Assembly: GCA_020860745.1 (NCBI GenBank)
Contig: JAJBTR010000249.1
Coordinates: forward strand, 1 to 6,517
From: Lachnospiraceae bacterium
Lineage (GTDB): Bacteria; Bacillota; Clostridia; Lachnospirales; Lachnospiraceae
Reading direction: 5' to 3'
DNA length: 6,517 nt
In this document: piece after piece, positions 1 through 5,909 of the stretch
How the letters are laid out: every line of letters begins with the position of its first letter
How positions within the stretch are numbered: position 1 is the stretch's first letter
Notes under the pieces: model-generated
The model's input: only the letters and a program-made list of their open reading frames with translations
The model's database searches: none
Told to the model about the DNA's origin: nothing
Translations under genes and position numbers: made by a program

Positions 1-867
1 ACTGTCATATCCGGCAGCCCAGGGAGCAGAATCTGCCGGCAGGCCGAGATAGTCGACACAGGCCTTCGTGATAATGCCCGCAAAATACAGAATGCCGAAT
101 TCACTCAGAAGAGGCTCCAGTGTTTCCCACAGCGCAGTATCCAGTTTTTTTTCGACAAACACCGCCCAGTCGCACATCTGCCGCAGGCCGAGTCCGCTGG
201 TGAGAAAATGCTCCAGCTTGTGAAGGAGCAGGATGGCCGCCTGCTGATCATCCGCCGGGAAAGGCAGACCATTGACATACTGCCGCCGCGCAACCGCATC
301 GTCCAGATAATCCCGGATTTTCCGGAGACTCTCCCTGTTTTCATTTAAAAACAGGCCGTTCGGCTCCCGATGCACTTCCACCGTAAAAGCATCCCGGGAA
401 AGTGTCATATGGCAATGATGGTCTTCACTCAGCACATCGCCGTATCCATACTCCTGCAGCGCATGAACCGCCGCAAGCTGCTCCTCCGGCTCCACAAGGA
501 GATCAATATCCCCCATATTCCGCAGAGCGGGATCCGGATAACAGGAAGCGGAAGAACTTCCCTTCAGGATGACACAGGGAATGTCCGCGTCGGACAGAAC
601 CCGGATCACCTGTTCCTGCTCATACAGAAGCTGCTCATTGCTCATCATCTGAAGCATGGCAGCCTGCTCCCACCGGGAAGACACCGCTTCCGGGAGATGG
701 GAACGCTCCGTATCTGTGAGCACATCCCAGATCAGAAGAGTCAGCGCCTGGTTCATACACTCCGCACAGAGGTCTTCCCAGTCGGTGTCCGCCGGATCAA
801 AGTCAGCGGGCACGCCAAACAGGGCCCGACCGACCAGCTGCAACATGATATCCTCGGTTTTCTTCAT
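1..867 (-). CDS. Nucleotidyltransferase family protein (PF14907-like), 3'-truncated by window edge
   Basis: The frame is open from the ATG at 867 to the window edge, giving 289 residues without the C-terminus. A GGGAGG ribosome binding site at 877-882, nine bases upstream, supports this start. Residues 99-125 carry the family signature: VILKGSSSA, then YPDPALRNMGDIDLLV. The Gly-Ser-rich loop and the GDIDLLV aspartates (D120, D122) match the nucleotide- and metal-binding core of the uncharacterised nucleotidyltransferase family PF14907 (polymerase-beta fold). A helical region follows, including QQAAILLLHKLEHF, as is usual in the family. Members occur in capsule/LPS loci and in paeninodin-type lasso-peptide clusters beside HPr-like kinases and PqqD proteins, as here. 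Transfer of a nucleotide to a phosphorylated or hydroxyl group on a peptide or sugar is plausible, but the substrate cannot be read from sequence. It has its own candidate promoter upstream. Family assignment is firm; its role is inferred. Confidence 0.88.
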   Translation of the reverse strand, partial: MKKTEDIMLQLVGRALFGVPADFDPADTDWEDLCAECMNQALTLLIWDVLTDTERSHLPEAVSSRWEQAAMLQMMSNEQLLYEQEQVIRVLSDADIPCVILKGSSSASCYPDPALRNMGDIDLLVEPEEQLAAVHALQEYGYGDVLSEDHHCHMTLSRDAFTVEVHREPNGLFLNENRESLRKIRDYLDDAVARRQYVNGLPFPADDQQAAILLLHKLEHFLTSGLGLRQMCDWAVFVEKKLDTALWETLEPLLSEFGILYFAGIITKACVDYLGLPADSAPWAAGYDS

Positions 868-936
868 GAATCCGTTCCTCCCAAAAGTGCGATACATTTT
901 TGTGTCTGTCATTCGCGCTTATAAACTGCCGCAAAA

Positions 937-966
937 ATTATAAATCCCCCACTGCCTGATACGCAA
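937..966 (-). promoter_or_regulatory. Candidate sigma-A promoter of the nucleotidyltransferase gene
   Basis: On the minus strand a perfect TATAAT (942-937) lies 18 bases after TTGCGT (966-961), a three-of-six match to the -35 consensus. The predicted start of transcription would be about 930, leaving a leader of roughly 60 bases before the ATG at 867. The gap is A+T-rich compared with the flanking genes. No terminator hairpin was seen between the end of the upstream gene (994) and this site, so readthrough from upstream could also supply transcript. Confidence 0.4.
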
Positions 967-993
967 ATCACAGTCTTTCATCCTCATCTCCGC

Positions 994-1923
994 TCAATAT
1001 TCCATCCGGCTGTAGATCTCATGGATCATATCGCTCAGTTCGTCAATCCGCTCCTCCATCTCCGCGGCACGCTCCTCATAATCCGTCTGGTTTTTCTCCT
1101 CAATCGCATTGATCTGTGACAGCTCCGCCACCACATCCGCCACAGTTGAAAAAGAACAGTCGTCGTATTCCGCGTACTCCTGCAGCTTATCCATCAGATC
1201 CGTGACATAATCCTTCGAAAGCGTTCCGGCATTGATACTCTCCATATCGAGAACATAAATCATGGCGGCCTTATTTCTGTACATCGCAGAAATCCTGCTC
1301 CCAACCGAGGTCCCCGAGGTGCTGAGATAAGAATAATCGAAATAAACCGTTCCGTCATCCATCTGTCCGGCATCCGGAGAATCACTGTTGTAAACCGTGT
1401 ATCCTGTGAACCCATCCTCCTTCAGGAGCCGGATATTCTCATCTGTGCTAAAGTCGTTCCGGAGAAAAAACACCCCTGTATACCCTCTGGCTGCCGTCTC
1501 CATATAATCCATGACGGACAGAACGCTGTCGTTTGTCTCCTCCGAAAAATCAGACACATACAGCATAATCTCCCAGTCCGCATCCGCCGCGTCAATCAGT
1601 TCCTCCGCATCCTCCAGGTCCATCACGCAGTCCAGGACAAGAACCGGCGGGAAATCATAGGTTTCCGCCAGTTCCTCCATATAGGTCAGGTCTGAAACCT
1701 CAGAGACGGCAAACCCCACCATCGTTTTTGCCTCCTCACTGGCGTAGAAAACACCGTCCTCCAGATCAGCCAGCTCTGTCTCCAGGCTCTCCCGCTCCTC
1801 CTCGTATGGCTTCGCCTCCTCCTGCAGCGCCTGCATGGCGGCAGTCTGCTCACTTTTTTTCGTCTTGTCAGAATAAAACATAAACGCAATCGCTCCGACC
1901 ACCACCACCGCCAGAACAATCAC
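994..1923 (-). CDS. Membrane-anchored acidic coiled-coil protein, possible degenerate polysaccharide-deacetylase-like domain
   Basis: Read from the GTG at 1923 this is 309 residues. Residues 2-17 (IVLAVVVVGAIAF and onward) form a transmembrane helix. A charged coiled coil follows (about 20-57), then an acidic globular region (about 65-260) and a second coiled coil (about 272-305). The alternation of PPVLVLD, ADWEIMLYV, GYTGVFFL and EDGFTGYTVY, ending in a long helix with FSTVADVV, recalls the barrel of NodB-type polysaccharide deacetylases. The metal-binding Asp and His-x-x-x-His motifs are not seen, so any such domain is probably non-catalytic. The fold call is tentative. The start is uncertain: GTG 1923 has no well-placed ribosome site. 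The frame is open upstream only to a TGA at 1956-1954, beyond which 37 more in-frame codons begin at ATG 2067. It probably faces outside the cell, tethered near the exporter encoded just upstream. Function not recognised. Confidence 0.75.
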   Translation of the reverse strand: MIVLAVVVVGAIAFMFYSDKTKKSEQTAAMQALQEEAKPYEEERESLETELADLEDGVFYASEEAKTMVGFAVSEVSDLTYMEELAETYDFPPVLVLDCVMDLEDAEELIDAADADWEIMLYVSDFSEETNDSVLSVMDYMETAARGYTGVFFLRNDFSTDENIRLLKEDGFTGYTVYNSDSPDAGQMDDGTVYFDYSYLSTSGTSVGSRISAMYRNKAAMIYVLDMESINAGTLSKDYVTDLMDKLQEYAEYDDCSFSTVADVVAELSQINAIEEKNQTDYEERAAEMEERIDELSDMIHEIYSRMEY

Positions 1924-1953
1924 GATGATATTCCGTATTAACCCGCCTCTCTC

Positions 1954-2067
1954 TCATGTCATGTCTCCCTGATTTCCGTTGTGTCTGCTTTTATGCGTTT
2001 TCCTGTCACACTGCGTCTGCATTTCTATCCGCGTGTTTCTGCTCAGATTCGTATGCTGTTTATTCAT
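1954..2067 (-). other. 37-codon ORF in frame with the downstream membrane protein: possible severed 5' part or a small peptide gene
   Basis: An ATG at 2067 follows AGGAAG at very close spacing and lies 26 bases after the exporter's stop codon. It opens 37 codons ending ACA-TGA at 1954. The peptide starts MNKQHTNLSRNT, is basic and polar, and contains one Cys. It is in the same reading frame as the gene starting at 1923. Reading through the TGA gives DMT, stop, ERGGLIRNIIVIVLAVVVV, a natural basic segment leading into the transmembrane helix. It may therefore be the true N-terminus of that gene interrupted by a nonsense codon (CGA to TGA would explain it). Alternatively it is a stand-alone peptide or a chance ORF. 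No lasso-type leader or core pattern is obvious. Confidence 0.35.
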
Positions 2068-2093
2068 CTCTTCCTGTTCCGTCTCATCTGCTT

Positions 2094-4553
2094 TCAATCC
2101 GCATCTGTCATCTCAACGGATATCTCCGAATGTTCAAATATCAGCCGTTTATTACAGATTTTCATCGCCGCCGGTCTGTGCGTGACGATAAGCACCGTTT
2201 TCCGGCCCATCTCCCGCAGATTCTTCAGAAGTCTGCGCTCCGTATCCTCATCCAGAGCCGACGTAGCCTCGTCCAGCAGCAGCACCGGCGCATCGCGGTA
2301 AACCGCCCGCGCAATCGCAATCCGCTGCATCTGCCCTTCCGAGAGTCCGCCGCCCTTTTCACCGAGAACCGTGTTGTAGCCGTCCGGCAGATTCCGGATA
2401 AAATCATCCGCACAGGCAATTTTGCAGGCGTACTCCACTCTCTCCTTCTGCTTCCTTGTATACGGCGCGGCGTGCAGAAAATCCACCGCCTCGTAAATGC
2501 TCCCAGACATCAGCATATTGCCCTGGGGGACATAGGAAAACCACCGGCGGGTCGCGGGGGAGACAGCAATTTCGGGCGATTGCTGAATATCCTGATTTTC
2601 GCAGCACTTCTCCGTACCATTATTTTTGCAGCGTTTCGAATCGGCTCCATTTTCACAGATTCCCTGTCTGCCTTTATTTTCAGGGAATTTCTCCCGGCTC
2701 CCCTCCGCGCAGTCCGCGTAAAGCCTGCCGGATACCGGCGCATAGATACCGAGCAATATCTTAAGCAGCGTGCTTTTTCCGATGCCGGACAATCCCGTCA
2801 GCGCGACAATCTCCCCTCGCTCAATATCAAACGTCGCGTTGCGGATCACTTCCTCCTCGCCGTCGTCATAGATAAACGTCAGATTTTCCGCGTGAAGTCC
2901 GGAAAACTCCGGCAGCTCCTTCAAAGCATCCGCCTCCTTCGGCAGATCCTCCAGCTCAACCAGACGCTCCGCGGATGCGATCATAGAGTAATACTGCGGC
3001 ACAAACCCGGAGATATTGGCAAACGGGCTGCGGATCTGGCTGATCAGCTGCAGCACCGCGGTGAGTGTTCCGTAGGTCAGCGTTCCCCGCAGAATGCCGA
3101 ATCCGCACCACACCAGTCCAAAGAGGTAGCTGCCCTGCATCACCGCGCCGAACCCCACATTGCAGACATTGGAAAACGTCCGTCTCTTCATGCGGGCTGT
3201 CTTATGCGCGGCGGTTCTCTTCTCGGTCCGCAGCGAAGCCATCTCCTCCGCCTCAAAGCTTTTTACAATCAGAATACTCTCCACCGATTCCTGCAGCCAG
3301 GAGCGGAGCTTCCCGTCCGACTCCTGCACCTCTTTATGCAGGCGCTTCATCCTGCGGCGGAACAGGAATGCCACGCAGAGCATGAGCACCCCGCCGACCA
3401 GGAACAGGCTGCCAAACCGCCAGTCGAGAGTCATCAGGACAACGAGCGCGCACACAAGCTGCACCACCATGGAAAACACACCCGGAATCAGATCGGTGGC
3501 ATAATCCGCCACAACCTTTACATCATTGGTCATGCGGTTTAACAGTTCGCCGGTGTGATATGCTTTCAGACCGCTGTAGGTGCTGTGCAGGATATTCGTA
3601 TAGGTATGCTCTTTCAGTTTGTTTTCAATGGATGCGCGGATACTCTCATCCTGCTGCCGGATCACAGCCCGGAGAGCAAGCTGTGCAGCGATAATCCCCA
3701 GGAATATCCCGCACCAGCGCAAAAACATCGGCAGATCCAGCGCAACCGCATAATCAATCGCGTTCCTCATCACCAGCGCAAGAATCACAGACAAAAACGC
3801 CGTCGCGCCCGTACACAATGTCAGAAGCAAAATCCCCGCCAGACTGGTTCTCACCATTTTCACGATCCAGGCCTGCACCGTATCTCCAAGCAGCAGCCTG
3901 CCGAGCGTCCGGACGCCCATCTGCGCCTTATGCCGGAGAAACCGGAGCGGATAAATCAGGTTCCAGAACTTTACATACAGCTGATACCGGATATCTGTGG
4001 TACGGATTTCCCGCTGACCCCGCTTCCCGCCTTTTCCGCGCCAGGCGGACTCCATGACTCCCTTCACTGCGGAGAGCGGTACCCGCTCCAGGGCATACGT
4101 ATTGTCCCCCCGGATGAGACAGATATCCCCGTCATTCCCAATTACGCGGTGCAGTACCTGCACGCCGTCCGGGCGGACATAGAGCACCACATCGTTTTTC
4201 CGCGGTCTCCCCTCCAGTTTACGGATCAGGACATGGGAGGTGTAGGTATAGAGAAGCGGCTGCATACTGACGCCCCTGATGGGAATCACAATAAAACCGG
4301 CGGAATCCAGTTCATCCAGTTTCGTAGTCTGCTCCGCTGTGCTGTTTTGCTCCAGGCAGCTGTTCTTCTCCGCGCAGCTGTTTTTCCCTGCGCAGCTGTT
4401 TTCCTCCGCAGCGCTGTTTATCCCGGCGCAGTTGTTTTCCTCTGCAGCGCTGTTTTTCCCTGCGCAGTTGTTTTCCTCTGCAGCGCTGTTATGCACGGCA
4501 CTGCTGTTCTTGTCTCCGCTTTCCCTGCTCTCAAAATTGCCATATGACTTCAT
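2094..4553 (-). CDS. Fusion of serine (S24/S26, SipW-like) peptidase domain with ABC exporter half-transporter
   Basis: This 819-residue protein has four parts. Residues 16-75 are ten hexapeptide repeats (see 4329-4508). Residues about 85-167 form a signal-peptidase/LexA-type serine peptidase: nucleophile motif RGVSMQPLL (S96), VLHRVIG with H135 in the SipW/ER-type general-base position, and RGDNT (148-152). Residues about 236-520 are a six-helix ABC exporter membrane domain. Residues about 550-805 are the ATPase: Walker A GLSGIGKST (587-595), Q-loop YVPQ (Q677), signature LSEGQ (737-741), Walker B VLLLDE with SALD, and H-loop H792. An extra segment of about 40 residues, rich in Cys and Asn, interrupts the ATPase between Walker A and the Q-loop. 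No membrane helix precedes the peptidase, so it should lie in the cytoplasm, as in C39-peptidase exporters. It probably cleaves and exports a modified peptide handled by the upstream PqqD protein. The ATG at 4553 overlaps the stop of a six-codon mini-ORF. Domains are certain; substrate is inferred. Confidence 0.93.
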   Translation of the reverse strand: MKSYGNFESRESGDKNSSAVHNSAAEENNCAGKNSAAEENNCAGINSAAEENSCAGKNSCAEKNSCLEQNSTAEQTTKLDELDSAGFIVIPIRGVSMQPLLYTYTSHVLIRKLEGRPRKNDVVLYVRPDGVQVLHRVIGNDGDICLIRGDNTYALERVPLSAVKGVMESAWRGKGGKRGQREIRTTDIRYQLYVKFWNLIYPLRFLRHKAQMGVRTLGRLLLGDTVQAWIVKMVRTSLAGILLLTLCTGATAFLSVILALVMRNAIDYAVALDLPMFLRWCGIFLGIIAAQLALRAVIRQQDESIRASIENKLKEHTYTNILHSTYSGLKAYHTGELLNRMTNDVKVVADYATDLIPGVFSMVVQLVCALVVLMTLDWRFGSLFLVGGVLMLCVAFLFRRRMKRLHKEVQESDGKLRSWLQESVESILIVKSFEAEEMASLRTEKRTAAHKTARMKRRTFSNVCNVGFGAVMQGSYLFGLVWCGFGILRGTLTYGTLTAVLQLISQIRSPFANISGFVPQYYSMIASAERLVELEDLPKEADALKELPEFSGLHAENLTFIYDDGEEEVIRNATFDIERGEIVALTGLSGIGKSTLLKILLGIYAPVSGRLYADCAEGSREKFPENKGRQGICENGADSKRCKNNGTEKCCENQDIQQSPEIAVSPATRRWFSYVPQGNMLMSGSIYEAVDFLHAAPYTRKQKERVEYACKIACADDFIRNLPDGYNTVLGEKGGGLSEGQMQRIAIARAVYRDAPVLLLDEATSALDEDTERRLLKNLREMGRKTVLIVTHRPAAMKICNKRLIFEHSEISVEMTDAD
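2577..2657 (-). repeat. Nonapeptide repeat (3 x 27 bp) inside the ABC ATPase domain
   Basis: Residues 633-659 of the exporter read as three nine-residue units beginning C-(E/K)-N: CENGADSKR, CKNNGTEKC and CENQDIQQS. The DNA shows the same period, each unit starting TG(T/C)(G/A)AAAAT. The repeat lies in an insertion (about residues 613-668) between Walker A and the Q-loop, where ABC ATPases usually have only about 20 residues. Five cysteines fall in the insertion (615, 633, 642, 650, 651). Confidence 0.6.
4329..4508 (-). repeat. 18-bp tandem repeat, ten units, encoding N-terminal hexapeptides of the exporter fusion
   Basis: Ten consecutive 18-base units encode hexapeptides of the form N-(S/N)-(A/C/T/S)-(A/L)-(E/G)-(E/K/Q), for example NSAAEE, NNCAGK, NSCAEK and NSTAEQ. 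NSAAEE and NNCAG-type units alternate, so part of the array is a higher-order 36-base repeat. On the plus strand the units GTTGTTTTCCTCTGCAGC and GCTGTTTTTCCCTGCGCA each occur twice exactly. Because 18 is a multiple of three, copy-number changes would keep the frame. The segment precedes the peptidase domain (residues 16-75), is polar with five cysteines, and is probably disordered. It matches neither the pentapeptide nor the left-handed beta-helix hexapeptide consensus. Confidence 0.9.
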
Positions 4554-4570
4554 AACGCCGTCTCTCTCAT
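4550..4570 (-). promoter_or_regulatory. Six-codon mini-ORF overlapping the exporter start (possible translational coupling)
   Basis: AAGGAAG (4583-4577) sits six bases before an ATG at 4570 that opens the mini-ORF MRETAL. Its TGA (4552-4550) overlaps the exporter's ATG (4553-4551) as ATGA. The exporter's own ATG has only a weak ribosome site (GAGAGACGG), so ribosomes may reach it by terminating and restarting. A GA run follows the mini-ORF's ATG: one GA fewer would put ATG 4570 in frame with the exporter. Confidence 0.4.
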
Positions 4571-4587
4571 CCCCAGCTTCCTTATTC

Positions 4588-4866
4588 TTATTCCGTCAGA
4601 AAACCGGCGTCACTCATCTCTTTTATCATTGACTGTACGTCGGCGGCGATATACGCGCGGTCTTCCTCAGTCTCGGCTCCGCAATTCTCCGCCAGCATAT
4701 CCACAATCTCGTCCGCCGTCCTGCCGGCGGAAAGCCCCTCCCAGATGGTCTTTCCCGTCTCATTGAGCTTAACCATCCCGTGGAACTCCCGACTCGCCTG
4801 GCCGGTGGCCACTACCACATATTTCCCCGCAACCCTGCGGATGACAAATCCCTCTTTGATTTTCAT
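4588..4866 (-). CDS. PqqD family protein (RiPP recognition element)
   Basis: This 92-residue protein starts at ATG 4866, with AAGGAG (4874-4879) seven bases upstream. It has the PqqD (PF05402) layout: an N-terminal beta-rich part (FVIRRVAGKYVVVATG, then FHGMVKLN), the hallmark LNETGKTIWEGL at 34-45, RTADEIVDML, and a C-terminal helix ending MIKEMSDAGFLTE. Length and motif order are normal for a stand-alone domain. PqqD-like proteins form winged-helix RiPP recognition elements that bind leader peptides and deliver them to modifying enzymes; in lasso-peptide systems this is the B1 protein. It lies 50 bases after the kinase and 34 bases before the exporter fusion, in the same orientation, so it is probably in one operon with both. 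Its cytoplasmic partner could be the kinase, the peptidase domain of the exporter, or both. Family call is firm; the leader it binds is not visible in the window. Confidence 0.9.
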   Translation of the reverse strand: MKIKEGFVIRRVAGKYVVVATGQASREFHGMVKLNETGKTIWEGLSAGRTADEIVDMLAENCGAETEEDRAYIAADVQSMIKEMSDAGFLTE

Positions 4867-4890
4867 AACAATGCTCCTTCCATCTTCATT

Positions 4891-4951
4891 CCGGCATCCG
4901 CCGGAGCATATTCATCTCATCCCGGCATCCGCCAGAGCCTGTTTATCTCAT
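4891..4951. repeat. Imperfect 30-bp tandem duplication (31-bp period) at the kinase 3' end
   Basis: Positions 4891-4920 and 4922-4951 are two 30-base copies that differ at four positions. The upstream copy (in minus-strand order) encodes the kinase tail INRLWRMPG and most of its stop. The second copy lies in the gap before the PqqD gene and reads in the equivalent frame as MNMLRRMPE followed by a stop. It looks like a local duplication of the kinase gene's end that fills the intergenic spacer. Confidence 0.75.
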
Positions 4952-5693
4952 CTGGCGCGGTCTGGATCCCGCGGCTCACATATCTCTCACCCGTCAGGGC
5001 TTCAAAGCTGCACCGAACCGCATCCTCGGATCTGTCACACTCCAGCAGATACAGCGGCAGGGCGCCCAGCATCCGGTCAAACAATTCCAGCATAAGGCCT
5101 GTGGCTTCCGGCTCATACGGGTGAAACATCTGCCGAAGCATAAGCGAAATCGCCTCGTCCGGGTCAACCCTGCGGATCCGGTTCACGCCATCCTCCGTGC
5201 GGCGGAGAAAACAGATCGCACTCATAACCGCGCTTTGCTTCCGGTTCCATCCCTCCTTGCCGCACCAGGGGGTATCGTATGCCGTTATCCTGTCCTTCTC
5301 AATATGAAAGATCGGCTTGTCCCCGTTCACAATATCCACATCCGCACCGACATACCGCTTCCACAATCCGATATGCGTAGACTTTCCCGTACCGCTGGCA
5401 GCGGTGAAAAGAAGACCTTTTCCTTTATAGGCAATACAGGCTCCGTGAAGCGTAACTCTCTCATAAAAAGGAAGTCTGGAGGCAATCGCGGAATAAATCC
5501 CGTCCCGCTCCAGAAATTCATCCCGCATCTCCGGACTGTACTCTCTCATCTCCGCCAGCCTGTCATCCTCAACATAGACAGAAAACAGGGGATCTTTCTC
5601 CGTCAGATAGTCCCTGCAGAACCAGCGGCAGTAACTGTATCGGCTTCTGATCTCCATCGGCACACCAGCCAGCTCTATATGAAACGTATCCAC
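4917..5693 (-). CDS. HPr kinase-like P-loop kinase (complete), lasso-peptide-type tailoring kinase
   Basis: This 258-residue protein contains the HprK-type core. LHGACIAYKGKGLLFTAA leads into the P-loop SGTGKSTH (100-107), followed by DIVNGDKP (120-127) and TAYDTPWCGKEGW (137-149). These are the hallmarks of HPr-kinase-like proteins found beside PqqD proteins. It lacks the N-terminal domain of true HPr kinase, and its length is normal for the short class. Relatives in paeninodin-type lasso clusters phosphorylate the C-terminal residue of the precursor peptide. A comparable role is inferred, not shown. The GTG at 5693 is the first possible start after an in-frame TAA at 5702-5700; AAGG and GAGG lie 4 and 10 bases upstream. 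An ATG at codon 13 is a less likely alternative. It heads the transcription unit driven by the promoter near 5810, followed by PqqD and the exporter. It is a diverged paralogue of the partial kinase at 6086-6517. Confidence 0.88.
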   Translation of the reverse strand: MDTFHIELAGVPMEIRSRYSYCRWFCRDYLTEKDPLFSVYVEDDRLAEMREYSPEMRDEFLERDGIYSAIASRLPFYERVTLHGACIAYKGKGLLFTAASGTGKSTHIGLWKRYVGADVDIVNGDKPIFHIEKDRITAYDTPWCGKEGWNRKQSAVMSAICFLRRTEDGVNRIRRVDPDEAISLMLRQMFHPYEPEATGLMLELFDRMLGALPLYLLECDRSEDAVRCSFEALTGERYVSRGIQTAPDEINRLWRMPG

Positions 5694-5705
5694 TCTGCCT
5701 TAACC

Positions 5706-5768
5706 TCACTTCCTGTTTTCACGCTGATTTTTATATAGCGTAAACTTCGCCGTGCCCGCAGTCATCAT
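5706..5768 (-). other. 20-codon leader ORF in the 5' region of the kinase mRNA
   Basis: Between the promoter near 5810 and the kinase start lies a 20-codon ORF beginning MMTAGTAKFT and ending in a basic ENRK. Its stop (5708-5706) lies 12 bases before the kinase GTG, and the kinase's GAGG/AAGG site follows directly. Its own ribosome site is weak (GGGTGA just before ATG). It could be a coupling leader peptide, a very short precursor or a chance ORF. It has no recognisable leader/core structure. Confidence 0.25.
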
Positions 5769-5806
5769 TTCACCCACTGTCTTCGCACAGCTCGCACTCT
5801 GCGCTC

Positions 5807-5836
5807 ATTATATCACCCTGAAAGATGATTTCCTAT
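5807..5836 (-). promoter_or_regulatory. Promoter with extended -10 for the kinase-PqqD-exporter unit
   Basis: On the minus strand TGATATAAT (5815-5807) is an ideal extended -10 (TGn-TATAAT). The -35 region 17-18 bases upstream (TAGGAA/ATAGGA) is poor, as is usual for extended -10 promoters. It sits about 30 bases downstream of a strong terminator, and predicted transcription from about 5800 gives a leader of roughly 107 bases ahead of the kinase GTG at 5693. Confidence 0.6.
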
Positions 5837-5846
5837 CCCTAATTTT

Positions 5847-5888
5847 AAAAAAACTGTCCGGCGACTAAAATAGTTACCAGGCAGTTTT
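5847..5888 (-). terminator. Rho-independent terminator upstream of the second kinase
   Basis: In the minus-strand sense AAAACTG pairs perfectly with CAGTTTT across a C/A mismatch. The stem continues as CTGG with CCGG (one G-U) and an inner ACTA/TAGT pairing over TTT. The 3' arm ends in seven consecutive T. It terminates the upstream transcript carrying the partial kinase and the gene relic, and insulates the next promoter. Confidence 0.8.
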
Positions 5889-5909
5889 CTGGCCATTCAT
5901 ACAAAAAAA

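Noticed and set aside
919..987. 22-codon minus-strand ORF (starts MRMKDCDLRI) between the membrane protein and the nucleotidyltransferase
   Set aside because: It overlaps the candidate -10/-35 promoter, has no core-peptide pattern, and is within chance length for this gap.
1956..3542. 528-codon plus-strand open frame
   Set aside because: It is antisense to the ATPase domain with its Walker A, signature and Walker B motifs, and has the arginine/histidine/proline-rich composition of a shadow frame.
4329..4508. CRISPR-like array
   Set aside because: The 18-bp units abut without spacers and encode in-frame hexapeptides, so this is a coding minisatellite.
3555..4632. Long plus-strand open frames with repeated hydrophobic residues across the exporter's 5' end
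   Set aside because: They are the antisense reading of the 18-bp repeats and the exporter gene. No ribosome sites, no recognisable domains, and the minus strand encodes clear peptidase and ABC motifs.
5771..5809. 12-codon ORF (MSAECELCEDSG) just after the -10 element
   Set aside because: Its ATG overlaps the end of TATAAT, so it would lie upstream of the transcription start and cannot be translated from that promoter.
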